Positions 7,585 to 16,398 of a stretch of DNA of 34,740 nt are shown in pieces (the first letter of the stretch is position 1; each line of letters opens with the position of its first letter). The DNA lies in assembly GCA_964350605.1 (NCBI GenBank), contig CAYGKP010000004.1:1-34740 (forward strand). The letters are read 5' to 3'. Both the position numbers and the translations under genes were made by a program. A model generated the notes under the pieces. The model was not told where the DNA came from. It did no database searches and worked only from the letters and a program-made list of their open reading frames with translations. This DNA is from CAYGKP01 sp964350605 (GTDB lineage Bacteria; Bacteroidota; Bacteroidia; Cytophagales; JAAEPT01).

Positions 7585-8520
7585 ATGGCACGCATTCTTC
7601 TTTTCCGCGGCGAGATCGACCTGGACTGCATCGAGCGGTACTGGGATACCGACCTGCACGCCCTCGACATCGTCGACGCCACCTCGAATCCCACTTGCAC
7701 CCCGACGGTTCAACTGGCCGCCGGCACGGTGGTTGACCTCTACAACGTGGGGACAACCCTGACCGAAGTCCTTAGCGATGGCAACGCGGGCGTCACCCAA
7801 AACACCATCCCCGGGCGCATCTTCTTGAAGCAAACGGCGGGGGCGGGCAGCGCCGATTCGGTGCGGGTGTTCTACGAAACCAACACCAAAGACCTGATCA
7901 CCGAGACGTTTGCGAACACCGAGCCATCCTGGGCGTTCAGCAAGCCGATTCTTGACCTGATTGAGACCTATTGTTTGGGCACCACCCAGCGCGAGGTGTA
8001 CCACGATGGGGAAGGCGGGCTGAACTTTGTCGACACGCCGTTGTCGAGCAGTTGCGGAGCCAACCCACCCCTGGAGAACACGGTCCTGACCGAGACTAAA
8101 GTGATTGAGCTTCGGGCCTGCACGTTCGAGAATCCGGTCTACCTGTGTTGGAAGAACACGCTAGGCGGCTGGGACTTTTGGTTGTTCCATACCCACCAGC
8201 GCGTCCAACTGAAGACCAAGAGCCTGGGTGATGCCTTGGTGCCGCTGAACGATCCGCAGTACGCGACCACCGAACGCCGTTCGCTGGGCAAAACAGCCGA
8301 GCGTGAGATCCGCATCGGGGCCGAAGGCCTGACCCGCGACCAGATCGACGGGCTGGCCGAGTTGCTGCACAGCCCCAAAGTCTTGCGACATCTGGGCGGT
8401 GACGACTGGGAGGAAGTGCAAGTCCAGGACGGCAGCTTCACGCTGTACGAGACCGACCGTGGCCTTCATGACCTCGAGCTGGAAATCAGCCTGCAGATGA
8501 CCCAAACCCTGGCGGCCTGA
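7585..8520 (+). CDS. Phage tail-tip protein, putative
   Basis: The 311-residue soluble product starts MARILLFRGEIDLDCIERYW and has a cysteine pair in the middle (SSCGANPP and ELRACTF) followed by LCWKNTLGGWDFWLFHTHQR. This segment is typical of tail-associated proteins encoded between the tape measure and the fibres in Bacteroidota phages. The C-terminal 90 residues (RDQIDGLAELLHSPKVL) look like a separate domain that could contact the next gene's product. Its stop codon shares a base with the next start codon (TGATG), which implies tight coupling. Confidence 0.5.
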   Translation: MARILLFRGEIDLDCIERYWDTDLHALDIVDATSNPTCTPTVQLAAGTVVDLYNVGTTLTEVLSDGNAGVTQNTIPGRIFLKQTAGAGSADSVRVFYETNTKDLITETFANTEPSWAFSKPILDLIETYCLGTTQREVYHDGEGGLNFVDTPLSSSCGANPPLENTVLTETKVIELRACTFENPVYLCWKNTLGGWDFWLFHTHQRVQLKTKSLGDALVPLNDPQYATTERRSLGKTAEREIRIGAEGLTRDQIDGLAELLHSPKVLRHLGGDDWEEVQVQDGSFTLYETDRGLHDLELEISLQMTQTLAA

Positions 8521-10391
8521 TGAGTGCGGTGCTTACCCTCGAACTCTCTGGCCAGCCCGTGGACCTGCCGGAGAACGCGAAGATTGCCTTGACCTTGCAG
8601 GTCAACGACCTAGCGGAACTCAAGGACCGACAGGCCAGTTTCTCGACGCGCTTTACCCTGCCACCCACCACCAAGAACGCACGCCTGTTGGGCTTTCCCG
8701 ATCTGGTAAATGCCAGCCACCCCGCGCCGTACCGCCGGATTCCTGCGAGGCTGTTGCAGGATGGGGTGCAGCTCTTACCCCATGCGGTTGCCGTGGTCGA
8801 GGATGCGAGTGCCGAGGGCTACAATCTCTCGATCCTCGCGGGCATCTACGACTTCTTCTCAGCCCTGGAGGACAAGACGATCCAAGACCTCGACCTCTCG
8901 GACCTCACCCACGTCTGGAACCGAGCGAATGTCAAGAACAGCCAGGAGAATACGAGTGGCTACACCTACCCGGTGATTCAATACGGAAAGACGCCTGCCA
9001 CGGGTAGTACCGTTGACATCCGCGACATCAAACCGGCGGTCTATTTCCATACGCTGATCGAGCGCATCGCCGCATCGGTGGGCTACACCTTGGAAGGGGA
9101 GGTGCTCGAGGACAACATCTATCAGCGCCTGCTGGTGCCTTCGGTGAAATCCGATTTGGTCGATGCCGAGCAACTGGCTGCCGACCGCAGCTTCAAAGCC
9201 GCTAAGGGCAGCAATGGGGTGATCCCGACGGGACGCGTGAAGTTCGACAACACCGACGGCTCGGTGGCCGACAGTTATTTGGGCGCGGCCCAGCTCTACA
9301 ACCCGAGCACGGGTGTCTATACAGCACAGGGCTACCAACGGGTGTCGGTTGAGGTGTCGTACCCCGTGAGCCTTGAGGCTGTCAATCGAATTGACAAAAA
9401 CCGCAGGCAGCCCATCTTTCGGCTCAATAAGAACGGAAACCGAGTTGCCCAGGGGTTTGCCTTAACAAAGAGCTTCACCGCCCAGGTGGACCTGGCACCA
9501 GGCGATTGGTTAGAAGTTGTGATGACCAGCCCCAGCTATCAAGTGACCCTCAAACAAGGCGCCTTCTTCGAGGTGCAGGTGCAACAGGATAATGGCCTGA
9601 ATGCCGAGCTGGACATGGCCTGGCTTATGCCCGACATCAAGCAGGGTGACTTGCTGAAGACCTTTGCGCGACTCTATGGGCTCATTTTCCAGGCCGATAC
9701 CGACCGCCAAGTGCTCCGGTTGCGGCGCATGGAGGAGATCGACCGCCCCGATGCAGCGACCCTCGATTGGACCGACCGGATGGACCTAACTAATCCGCCT
9801 GAGCTGGAATTCCGCTTGGGCGACTACGCGCAAGAGAACCTGCTGCGTTGGCGCGAAGACGAGGAAGGGTTCGAAACTCTTGGAGAGGGCTTCCTGTACG
9901 TGGATGACCAAACCTTGGAGCGTCGCGCGGAGTTATTCTCATTGCCTTTCGCTGCCTCGCGGACGACCAAGGTGCTTTCTGATGTGGAGACGGCCGACAT
10001 TCCGTTCTACGATGAAGAAGGGCGGGCGAGTCTTCGGCCCAAGCCGCGGCTGTTGATCGCGCGACAACGGAGCAAGAGTGTCACCTTCACCGACGGGCTG
10101 AACAACTCGACTGCTTCGACCATCACGGTGGCGACATTTTCCTCGCCCCAGTTCGGGGAGGGCTTGTCGTATGAGGCCGATTTGATTCCGGCGCATTACC
10201 AGACGTTGGCGCGCTTGCTCGACCGTACCAAGGTGGTGCGCGTGAAGCTGCGCCTGAGCGCGGCGGACATCCAGTCGCTGGATTTCCTCAGGCCGGTGTA
10301 TTTGGGGCCGCTCGGAGGGCGCTTCTACCTCAACAAGATTAAGAATTGGCAACCTGACCGTTCGGTTGATTGCGAACTCCTGCGGCTCTAG
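8520..10391 (+). CDS. Large phage baseplate/tail protein
   Basis: The 623-residue product opens with LTLELSGQPVDLPENAKIAL, then QASFSTRFTLPPTTKNARLLGF. This is the pattern of a widespread Bacteroidota phage structural protein whose N-terminus describes an extended beta-rich ring domain. The middle holds long beta-sandwich stretches and the end (SLDFLRPVYLGPLGGRFYLNKI) is conserved in the same group. It is probably the central hub or baseplate protein of the tail. The frame is long and undamaged, which argues for continued selection. The last phage gene before the AT-rich island, it has no terminator directly after it. Confidence 0.6.
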   Translation: MSAVLTLELSGQPVDLPENAKIALTLQVNDLAELKDRQASFSTRFTLPPTTKNARLLGFPDLVNASHPAPYRRIPARLLQDGVQLLPHAVAVVEDASAEGYNLSILAGIYDFFSALEDKTIQDLDLSDLTHVWNRANVKNSQENTSGYTYPVIQYGKTPATGSTVDIRDIKPAVYFHTLIERIAASVGYTLEGEVLEDNIYQRLLVPSVKSDLVDAEQLAADRSFKAAKGSNGVIPTGRVKFDNTDGSVADSYLGAAQLYNPSTGVYTAQGYQRVSVEVSYPVSLEAVNRIDKNRRQPIFRLNKNGNRVAQGFALTKSFTAQVDLAPGDWLEVVMTSPSYQVTLKQGAFFEVQVQQDNGLNAELDMAWLMPDIKQGDLLKTFARLYGLIFQADTDRQVLRLRRMEEIDRPDAATLDWTDRMDLTNPPELEFRLGDYAQENLLRWREDEEGFETLGEGFLYVDDQTLERRAELFSLPFAASRTTKVLSDVETADIPFYDEEGRASLRPKPRLLIARQRSKSVTFTDGLNNSTASTITVATFSSPQFGEGLSYEADLIPAHYQTLARLLDRTKVVRVKLRLSAADIQSLDFLRPVYLGPLGGRFYLNKIKNWQPDRSVDCELLRL

Positions 10392-10529
10392 TCTACTGGA
10401 AATGGGTACTTACTATCTACTAACATAAGTAGTTGGATACGCGGAATGACTAACTATACAGGTAATCAGTAGTTACAATCAGCTAAATAAATAGGCATTA
10501 CGCCAAAAACGTAGCAATTTCGGGAAGAC
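10392..10529. other. AT-rich intergenic region with repeated GTAGT sites
   Basis: This 138-base gap is much richer in A and T than the phage gene before it. It contains CTACT-6-AGTAG as an inverted repeat around 10418-10433 and two more GTAGTT-like half sites (one in the repeat, one near 10470), plus ACTAACTATA. These may be operator half sites for the AT-rich island. No ordinary promoter pattern with good spacing was clear. Confidence 0.3.
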
Positions 10530-11576
10530 ATGAGCGTTAAGTTGACAGAAGAACAATTACAGACCGCTTTGGCGGCTCTACGTGCCGTGCCCAAAGAACA
10601 GATTCGCAATATCGGTAGGCTTCGATTTTACCCGAATGGGCATGTTGCTGTTGTAGCCAAGGATCCGAGTTTGATTGGTAAGCCATCTACAGTTGTTGAG
10701 ATGGAACACGAAAGCGGCGATTTGAATGGGTCGTTAGATCGGTTTCCCGGTAAGAAGCAGTTCATTTCTAAACGTGCTGTCCGCAAAGCGAATCGTAAGA
10801 TTCAGCGGATTCAAGAGGGTAAACAGCGAATTAGTATTTGGGGCAAAGAAACCTTTGACGCTTTGGTGATCCAGTACAACGACATGCTTGCTCGATTGGG
10901 TCAGCCAACACCGCATCAGATGTCGCAAATGCAGACACTATATGACAACCTAACCCGAAGGCACACTGCTATTGATGACAAGTTTGATCGTGGAGTGGGT
11001 GCGCGTAAGTTGGTGGTCACTTCAACTGGCTCTAAGAGCACTTCTTCTACACGACGAGATAGTTGGCCCGCTTTTCAACGAAGCTCGGGCGCTCTTGTTC
11101 CAGTTACATTGAACACCCCTTCCGGCGGGGAGTACATGGGCGGTGTATATCCGGCTGATTTGATTCCTCCTATTCTCCCAGGTTCTGTTTTGACCCAAAG
11201 TGTACTTCAGGTTCAAGTAAGGCCATTAGCTGGGACAGCTCGCGTATGGCTGTTTGCTTCAACTAGTATTCCTACTGCCGCAATTACGGCTGCCCGTTCC
11301 TTTACCTGGCTCAACTGGGGTTTGACAAACCCAAATACAAACATGTTGCTTAACACTAGCTTGGCTACAGGTAGAACCTTTAACCAGACTTTTACCAATC
11401 CGCAGCCTCTTGATCCAGTCACGATTAATACACGGCGAGGGTTGGTGCGAGGCGGGGTATTCTTTAATAGTGGGTTTGTACTGGTCAGTGATGCGCCAGT
11501 TTCAATAGTCTTCAATTGGAACCTACTCTATCTTGGGCCTCTTCCTTGGCAGAACGCCTTACACCAAGGACGATAG
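10530..11576 (+). CDS. Hypothetical protein of an AT-rich island
   Basis: The 348-residue product has a basic, helical N-terminal half (SKRAVRKANRKIQRIQEGKQ near residues 75-100) and a C-terminal half rich in Asn, Thr and Pro that looks like a beta sandwich (TLNTPSGGEYMGGVYPADL and TNPQPLDPVTINTRRGLV). No signal or membrane segment is present. I do not recognise it. The codon choice is clearly more AT-rich than in the flanking tail genes, suggesting acquisition from another source. It could be an extra virion decoration protein, a morphogenesis factor or an unrelated cargo gene. Confidence 0.55.
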   Translation: MSVKLTEEQLQTALAALRAVPKEQIRNIGRLRFYPNGHVAVVAKDPSLIGKPSTVVEMEHESGDLNGSLDRFPGKKQFISKRAVRKANRKIQRIQEGKQRISIWGKETFDALVIQYNDMLARLGQPTPHQMSQMQTLYDNLTRRHTAIDDKFDRGVGARKLVVTSTGSKSTSSTRRDSWPAFQRSSGALVPVTLNTPSGGEYMGGVYPADLIPPILPGSVLTQSVLQVQVRPLAGTARVWLFASTSIPTAAITAARSFTWLNWGLTNPNTNMLLNTSLATGRTFNQTFTNPQPLDPVTINTRRGLVRGGVFFNSGFVLVSDAPVSIVFNWNLLYLGPLPWQNALHQGR

Positions 11577-11584
11577 TTGCATAG

Positions 11585-12136
11585 ATGAAAAAATTCCTAA
11601 CAGCTTTCGCTCTTCTGACTCCTTTGGTTGTCAACGCGCAGATCGACTCTGCCAGAACAATCTTTGGGTATGAAGTCCTCCATTGGGGAGAAGGAGAACC
11701 GTTAACTCAGGCGTATTATCGCTCGATTTCAAAGATGGAGAAGGATACAACCGAGGTTTTGGCGGAGTTTAGGTTTTCTCTCTCCTTGGACAAGAGGGGG
11801 CAACGAAAACGCGCATGCTTATGCGTGGTTGAGCTCACAGTATCTCACGAGACTATCAGGCTTTATGGCGAGCCTCGGCCTCTCGTGCATTCCTCCGCAA
11901 CGAACATGTATGGTAGTGGTGTCCCAGCGATTAAGTTGCCATGTGATACTTGTCAATCCGGATGGCTGTTTTCCTTCACTAGCCTGGATACTTATTTCAA
12001 TATTCCTGGTAGACCAATGCAAATAGAGAATACCCAGTTTGCCATTGGGTATGTCTTATACGATAGATCATGTTGGAGTCGTAAGAGAAAGCCACTACAA
12101 GCTGGTACGATCGATTTTGTTCTGCCCGAGGAGTAG
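11585..12136 (+). CDS. Secreted protein of the AT-rich island
   Basis: The 183-residue product begins MKKFLTAFALLTPLVVNAQ, a standard signal peptide cleaved after NAQ, so it is exported. Five cysteines in the mature part (CLCVVE, PCDTCQ, SCWSRK) suggest disulfides in the periplasm. No family was recognised. It follows the previous gene after 8 bases and shares its AT-rich composition, so the two form one transferred unit. An exported protein inside a tail operon is unexpected for a virion component and fits a cargo (moron) gene better. Confidence 0.6.
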   Translation: MKKFLTAFALLTPLVVNAQIDSARTIFGYEVLHWGEGEPLTQAYYRSISKMEKDTTEVLAEFRFSLSLDKRGQRKRACLCVVELTVSHETIRLYGEPRPLVHSSATNMYGSGVPAIKLPCDTCQSGWLFSFTSLDTYFNIPGRPMQIENTQFAIGYVLYDRSCWSRKRKPLQAGTIDFVLPEE

Positions 12137-12146
12137 AAACCTCCTT

Positions 12147-12189
12147 TTCCACTTGAATTTTTCGGTTCACAGGATGGCCCAGACCTTTC
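12147..12189 (+). promoter_or_regulatory. Particle-type promoter element, copy 4
   Basis: TTCC (12147-12150), GGATG (12172-12176), nine bases and TTTC (12186-12189) keep the family spacing, with C for the final G. It begins 10 bases after the last stop codon of the AT-rich island and ends 16 bases before the tape-measure ATG, so it restarts particle transcription beyond the island. Confidence 0.65.
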
Positions 12190-12205
12190 GGGAAACAACC
12201 ATGCT

Positions 12206-13246
12206 ATGAATGAACTGAGCATTTCCGACCTTCTAATTCAGCGAATTGAAGCCGAGGGTGGGGGGCAAGCTACACCGACCAACGACGAGTTGTCCAACCT
12301 CGGCCCACAGGGTGAACAGGGCAAAACTGACCCACCTGTTTCCCTCGCCCAGTCCCCCGAAACCCAAGAAGCCCAGCTCGCCCAAAAGGAGGAAAACCTA
12401 AAGGCGCACTATGATCGTCTCAACGAGATCGAAGCCGAGCAAGGCGACATCGAGCTGGAACGCGAATCCGATAAGTCGGAGATGCGTCAAGCCCTCCAGC
12501 AATCGGCGTTCGACTTCAAAGAGCGCCTCACCGAAAAGGAGCTCGACTTGGAAAGTGCCGCCTCGGCTGTCAAATCCGAAGCCGCGCAGAAGGCCATCAC
12601 GGCCATCGCTGGCGAACAAGGTGCCCGTGAGGCTGCCCTCCATGCCGATCGCATCGCCACCATGGCGCAGATCAGCTTCAACATGCACAAGGAGCTCTCG
12701 CAAATCGGCACCAACCCGTTCAACAATGCCCAACCCGCCTCGGGCATCGTCAAGGCCATCCAGTTTGCGCAGGTCTTTGCCCGCGCGGCCTCCTCGCTCA
12801 AGCAAGTGGCCGGGGTACAGTTCGACAAGGGCGGCAACCTGGCCTTCGACGGGGGGCACATCCCCGCGGGCGGCGGCATGATCTCGGGCCGCTCTCATGG
12901 CGAGGGCGGCGTGAAGTTCATGATGGGCAACCGCATCGGCGAGGCGGATGGCCGCCAAGGCGAAGCCTACATCGTCAACACGGGCAACAACCCACAACTG
13001 CGCGGCTTGGCCAGCGCGCTCAACGTAGCAGGCGGTGGCCGCTCATTCGACCGGGGCGGGGTCGTGCGCTTCGCCGACGGTGGCGCAGTCAGCCGCGGTA
13101 CCTCTGAGGTAGTACGCGCTCAGTTCGACTTGCGTGAGGATCTAGCTGGTGTGCTGCGCGACATGCCCAATCCCGTCGTCGCAGTCGAAGACATCAACCT
13201 GGGCCAGTCTCGCGTGGCCCGCGTGCAAACTCGTGCCACCATCTAA
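12206..13246 (+). CDS. Short tail tape-measure-like protein
   Basis: The 346-residue product has a disordered Gln-rich start, a long charged coiled coil (about residues 50-150, KEENLKAHYDRLNEIEAEQ), a helical segment and then a glycine-rich C-terminus (FDKGGNLAFDGGHIPAGGG, MISGRSHGEGGVKFMMGN, RSFDRGGVVRFADGG). This C-terminus is the typical tape-measure ending of Bacteroidota phages, the part that contacts the tail tip. Ordinary siphophage tape measures have 700 or more residues, so this one would specify a short tail, or it has lost its usual central repeats. No frameshift is visible. ATG 12206 is preferred over the out-of-frame ATG at 12201. Confidence 0.6.
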   Translation: MNELSISDLLIQRIEAEGGGQATPTNDELSNLGPQGEQGKTDPPVSLAQSPETQEAQLAQKEENLKAHYDRLNEIEAEQGDIELERESDKSEMRQALQQSAFDFKERLTEKELDLESAASAVKSEAAQKAITAIAGEQGAREAALHADRIATMAQISFNMHKELSQIGTNPFNNAQPASGIVKAIQFAQVFARAASSLKQVAGVQFDKGGNLAFDGGHIPAGGGMISGRSHGEGGVKFMMGNRIGEADGRQGEAYIVNTGNNPQLRGLASALNVAGGGRSFDRGGVVRFADGGAVSRGTSEVVRAQFDLREDLAGVLRDMPNPVVAVEDINLGQSRVARVQTRATI

Positions 13247-13304
13247 TCCACTGCTAGCTATTTCACTCATTCGTCAATCACTATCACCAAAGACCCACTT
13301 ACCC

Positions 13305-13574
13305 ATGCGTGAACTTCTTGAAGAACTCGAACGCCTCGGCTTGCTCGAACGCCTCTGCGCCGAGGGCCTGATTGGCCAACGATTCATGAACTACCTGGAA
13401 ACCCTTCAGGCCTACGAACGCCACCGCAAATTTGGCTACTCCCGCTTAGAGTCCATTCGCCTGGTATCCAAACAGATGCGTTGCTGCCGTCGGACTGTGG
13501 TCAACCGCTTGCAGGCCTTGGGCGTCGAATCAGAAGAGCTGACTTCCGTCCCCGTACTTCGGATGGCTGCCTAA
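13305..13574 (+). CDS. Small helical protein, HTH-like
   Basis: The 89-residue product starts MRELLEELERLGLLERLCAE and ends with a helical stretch (RLESIRLVSKQMRCCRRTVV, then NRLQAL) that reads as a helix-turn-helix with a basic recognition helix. It could bind DNA as a regulator of the particle genes. Short proteins of this plan occur in Bacteroidota phage genomes without a known role. It follows the tape-measure gene and ends just before a terminator, so it is the last gene of the left phage block. Confidence 0.5.
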   Translation: MRELLEELERLGLLERLCAEGLIGQRFMNYLETLQAYERHRKFGYSRLESIRLVSKQMRCCRRTVVNRLQALGVESEELTSVPVLRMAA

Positions 13575-13598
13575 CTACCCTTACTGACTGCCAATAAG

Positions 13599-13625
13599 AA
13601 ACGCCCGACCAATGGCCGGGCGTTT
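13599..13625 (+). terminator. Terminator of the left phage block
   Basis: AAACGCCCG (13599-13607) pairs with CGGGCGTTT (13617-13625), with extra pairing inside the loop, followed by a T-rich stretch (CTGTT). It closes the unit that begins at the promoter at 12147, and it may also serve the minus-strand gene that ends at 13668. Confidence 0.75.
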
Positions 13626-13667
13626 CTGTTGTCGGTTAGCGGGTGTTACCCTCGCTCGTGCCTAGGA

Positions 13668-14099
13668 TTAGATGCCCCAGACGCCTACGAAGATCAATAC
13701 ACCTGCGATGATCAGTGCCAGACCGAGTAAGAGACCCAGTGTGCCACCAATCGCAATCAAGAGAACCAGACCAAGAACGGCGATAAGCAAGCCAATGAGC
13801 TCGCCAGTGCCAAGCCCTTTACTTTCTTTCTCAGCATTCAGCTGCTTGATGCGCTTGACGTCCTTCTTCAATTCGTTTTTCATCTCGCGTTTCGCAACAC
13901 GCTCTTCCTTCTTGGAATCGGCGTTCTGCATGCGCTCGACCAATTGGTTGTAGCGGTCCGATGGTTCGGCTGCTGGCGCAGAAGGTGCAACAGTGCTGGG
14001 CGAAGAGAGGGTGGGCGCTTGGGCAGCGTCGGTGCCGTTATCGGCGAAGGCCGGCGCGAAGGCAGCGGCGATCATCAGGCTCAGAAGGATCCGTTTCAT
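13668..14099 (-). CDS. Small exported membrane protein
   Basis: The 143-residue product has a signal peptide (MKRILLSLMIAAAFAPAFA), an Ala/Pro-rich region, a charged coiled coil (KKEERVAKREMKNELKKDV, about residues 60-90) and a C-terminal pair of membrane segments rich in Gly, Leu and Ile ending in VWGI. This plan occurs in small Bacteroidota envelope proteins of unknown role. It is convergent with the phage block on its right-hand side and reads from ordinary cellular DNA. Confidence 0.65.
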   Translation of the reverse strand: MKRILLSLMIAAAFAPAFADNGTDAAQAPTLSSPSTVAPSAPAAEPSDRYNQLVERMQNADSKKEERVAKREMKNELKKDVKRIKQLNAEKESKGLGTGELIGLLIAVLGLVLLIAIGGTLGLLLGLALIIAGVLIFVGVWGI

Positions 14100-14205
14100 G
14101 GGTGGAATTAGGTTAGGTAGCATCACGGGCCCGCGAAAGCGAACCCAGAGGGTAAGATAGCCAAATTTTCCAGTGAGAAGGCAACACCGAGCGTCCTCAA
14201 TCAGC

Positions 14206-14886
14206 CTATGATTTGGGGCCGCCGGTCAGCTTCACATATAATGCCCACGTGTCAACGAAGGCTTGCTTGATGGGCCCCGAAAGTTCCACCTCATCAATGA
14301 TCTGTCCGTAACGATCCATCATGGCGACGCGAACGGGTTTGTCGGCGTTCTCGGCGATCAACTTTACTAATCCATTGTCGTGGAGGAGCTTAGGCTCCTC
14401 GTAGTTGATGTGGTGAACAACGGTGTAGGTCCACTCGCTGCTGTCGGGAGCTAATTTCTGGCTGACCTCGTACCGAGTGTCATCCATGTTGGGCTCCGAG
14501 CTGATCTCCTTCCCATCAGTGAAGACGACCACTTGACAATGCTGCTTGTCATCGCGTCGAAGGGTAAACGATTCGAGATTGTAATACCCATCGCCCCAGA
14601 GCATCACCGCGAGGCCTGTCTGATAGAATTCCGAAGGACGCATAGCAAAGGCTTTGTGGAAGTACCAGGTGCCCGAAGGGTTGGTGCTGTCGATGAACGA
14701 ATGGAAACGTTCTTCAAGGGGCAGGGCCGAGAGGTCTTCGGTCGTGGGCACGTACTTGAAGTCGGCAGGCAAGGTGTCGAGCACTACGGGTTCCTCGGGG
14801 TTAGTTGTCTCGGGTTTCGAGTCGCAAGCAGAAAGAAGGAGAGCACCGCCAAGAAAGGCGAGGGGCAGAAGTGTAAAAGGTTTCAC
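14206..14886 (-). CDS. Putative lipoprotein, unknown function
   Basis: The 226-residue product is read from GTG 14886, which gives KPFTLLPLAFLGGALLLSAC with a lipobox at LLSAC near residue 20. Longer in-frame starts would bury the signal. The mature domain (about 200 residues) contains FAMRPSEFYQTGLAVMLWGD and TYTVVHHINYEEPKLL and is probably a single periplasmic beta-rich domain. No family was recognised. It is divergent from the exported protein at 15023. Confidence 0.6.
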   Translation of the reverse strand: MKPFTLLPLAFLGGALLLSACDSKPETTNPEEPVVLDTLPADFKYVPTTEDLSALPLEERFHSFIDSTNPSGTWYFHKAFAMRPSEFYQTGLAVMLWGDGYYNLESFTLRRDDKQHCQVVVFTDGKEISSEPNMDDTRYEVSQKLAPDSSEWTYTVVHHINYEEPKLLHDNGLVKLIAENADKPVRVAMMDRYGQIIDEVELSGPIKQAFVDTWALYVKLTGGPKS

Positions 14887-15022
14887 AGTCGTTTCAGTTT
14901 GGGTTGACGAGTGGGAAGCAACGGGCGAACAAGAACGCAAATGCAAGCATCAAGTCCATATTAGCTGCATCCAGTCTTTGGAGGGCAAAACGCGGACCGC
15001 GGGCCTTTCGTACCTTTAGGGT

Positions 15023-15532
15023 ATGCGAATTCTTGCACTCACATTCGTCCTCTTTTTTAATTGTCTGTTGGCCGCTCGTCTGCATGCGCAGGATGCCGAC
15101 CAGTTGCTGGTGGTTCAGGCCATTGATGCCTATTCCGCCAAGCCGATTCGAGGTATGCGGGTCAAGGTGAAGTTCCAGGGTGGGGAGTGGCAGACTCTCC
15201 AGGAGAAAAACCAAAAAGCGAAACCTCGTGACTCGCATCCCTTGGCTCCGGTGCCAAAGAACAGCTACTTTCTGCGCCTGCCTGCAGAGCAAGTGACTGA
15301 TTCGATGACCATCCTGATCGAAGACATGGACGGCAGCCGCAATGGCGTGTACCAACCGCGCAGCTTCACGTTCCCCACCGAAGACCGCTTGATCGCTCTG
15401 GACGATGGCAATGGCCCCACTGGCGACGAGTACCCCGTGGTGCCCTTGGTCATGCAAGCCGTTGGTGGCACGACGAATGGCAGCGGTGGTTCGCCCGTGC
15501 GTTTCGGGATTGGAATCGGGATTGGGTTTTAG
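15023..15532 (+). CDS. Secreted protein, unknown function
   Basis: The 169-residue product has a signal peptide (MRILALTFVLFFNCLLAARL, cleaved after HAQ) and then a beta-rich domain beginning DQLLVVQAIDAYSAKPIRGM, which is the way carboxypeptidase-regulatory-like or CNA-B-like modules start in Bacteroidota exported proteins. The C-terminus is an unusual run of alternating Gly and Ile (FGIGIGIGF), possibly membrane- or barrel-associated. A TACCTTTA sequence 15 bases before the ATG resembles the ordinary -7 box. Confidence 0.55.
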   Translation: MRILALTFVLFFNCLLAARLHAQDADQLLVVQAIDAYSAKPIRGMRVKVKFQGGEWQTLQEKNQKAKPRDSHPLAPVPKNSYFLRLPAEQVTDSMTILIEDMDGSRNGVYQPRSFTFPTEDRLIALDDGNGPTGDEYPVVPLVMQAVGGTTNGSGGSPVRFGIGIGIGF

Positions 15533-15534
15533 GC

Positions 15535-15801
15535 CTACTCCCCCGGGCGGTGCCAGCCCTTCGGTGACGCGGGGTTCGGGCCCTGTCCGCCCGAATGGCG
15601 ACGACCCAGTCGGAGCCCGTGTCGCAAACCAAGTAAGTAGCCGATCACAAGGCCAATCAGCGGGAGGATCACCCAGATGAAGGCAAAGAACGCCAGGTAG
15701 ATTAAGCCTCCCAGGATCACCAAACTGATGATCGAACCGAGGATGCCGCCCAGGGGGCTGCGTCCGCCCGGTCCGGGAAAGCCACGCCCAGGTCCGCTCA
15801 T
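15535..15801 (-). CDS. Small membrane protein, unknown function
   Basis: The 88-residue product has a Gly/Pro-rich start, two adjacent membrane segments (IISLVILGGLIYLAFFAF and ILPLIGLVIGYLLGL) and a basic, Pro-rich end. No function is apparent. It ends two bases past the convergent gene at 15023 and is the last of three minus-strand genes probably transcribed together from near 16790. Confidence 0.5.
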   Translation of the reverse strand: MSGPGRGFPGPGGRSPLGGILGSIISLVILGGLIYLAFFAFIWVILPLIGLVIGYLLGLRHGLRLGRRHSGGQGPNPASPKGWHRPGE

Positions 15802-15832
15802 GAAAGTGTAAGGGAAGGGTTAGACCGCTGCA

Positions 15833-16315
15833 TTAGCTTGCCAGGGCGGGGATAACGCTCTCTTCCAAACGCAACGCGCGACGCAGATGGTCGAGGTGTT
15901 TGACCCCTTCTTGGCAGATTTCTTGTTGACCGGAAGTGTCGGAGAGGAGCTTGTCGAGGGCCTCTTTCTTTTTCATCGAAATGAGCGGCCCCAGTGCCGT
16001 ATGGCGAATGCATAGCACCCGTTCAAGGTGTTTGAGATCCGAGAGGTCTTCGAGCGAGAACTCGCCGTTCGAAAGGGTCCATTCCAAGTAGCGGATGTAC
16101 AACCCGTTGAGTTGGGGTGGGTCCTCGTCCAGTAGGTTGAGGTCGTAATCGATGGCGATGTTCTGTACGTCGCGAAAGTTTATTTGGCGCAGGGGTTTCT
16201 CGGCCAACAGGTTTTCGATCTCAATGAATGCGTTCTCGGGCGGGCGGCGTTTGAAAACGCGCTGCCAGAAAGTGGGTTCGAGAAGGGAGGCTTTGTGAAA
16301 AACCGGGTTGTCCAT
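15833..16315 (-). CDS. Hypothetical cytoplasmic protein
   Basis: The 160-residue product begins at ATG 16315 (MDNPVFHKASLLEPTFW). It is acidic and helical, with several Leu-rich stretches (LEDLSDLKHLERVLCIRH, LDHLRRALRLEESVI) but no signal peptide. I do not recognise a family. It sits between two small membrane-protein genes on the same strand. Confidence 0.5.
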   Translation of the reverse strand: MDNPVFHKASLLEPTFWQRVFKRRPPENAFIEIENLLAEKPLRQINFRDVQNIAIDYDLNLLDEDPPQLNGLYIRYLEWTLSNGEFSLEDLSDLKHLERVLCIRHTALGPLISMKKKEALDKLLSDTSGQQEICQEGVKHLDHLRRALRLEESVIPALAS

Positions 16316-16398
16316 GGGGGAGAAAAGAGCTTCGAGGTTGACTGGTTCGACTCGAATAACGAGCAGCGGCAAGTGCAAGTTCAGGAAACCTGGGATTC

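Noticed and set aside
10392..12136. Diversity-generating retroelement cargo or variable region
   Set aside because: No reverse transcriptase gene and no template/variable repeat pair were seen in the window.
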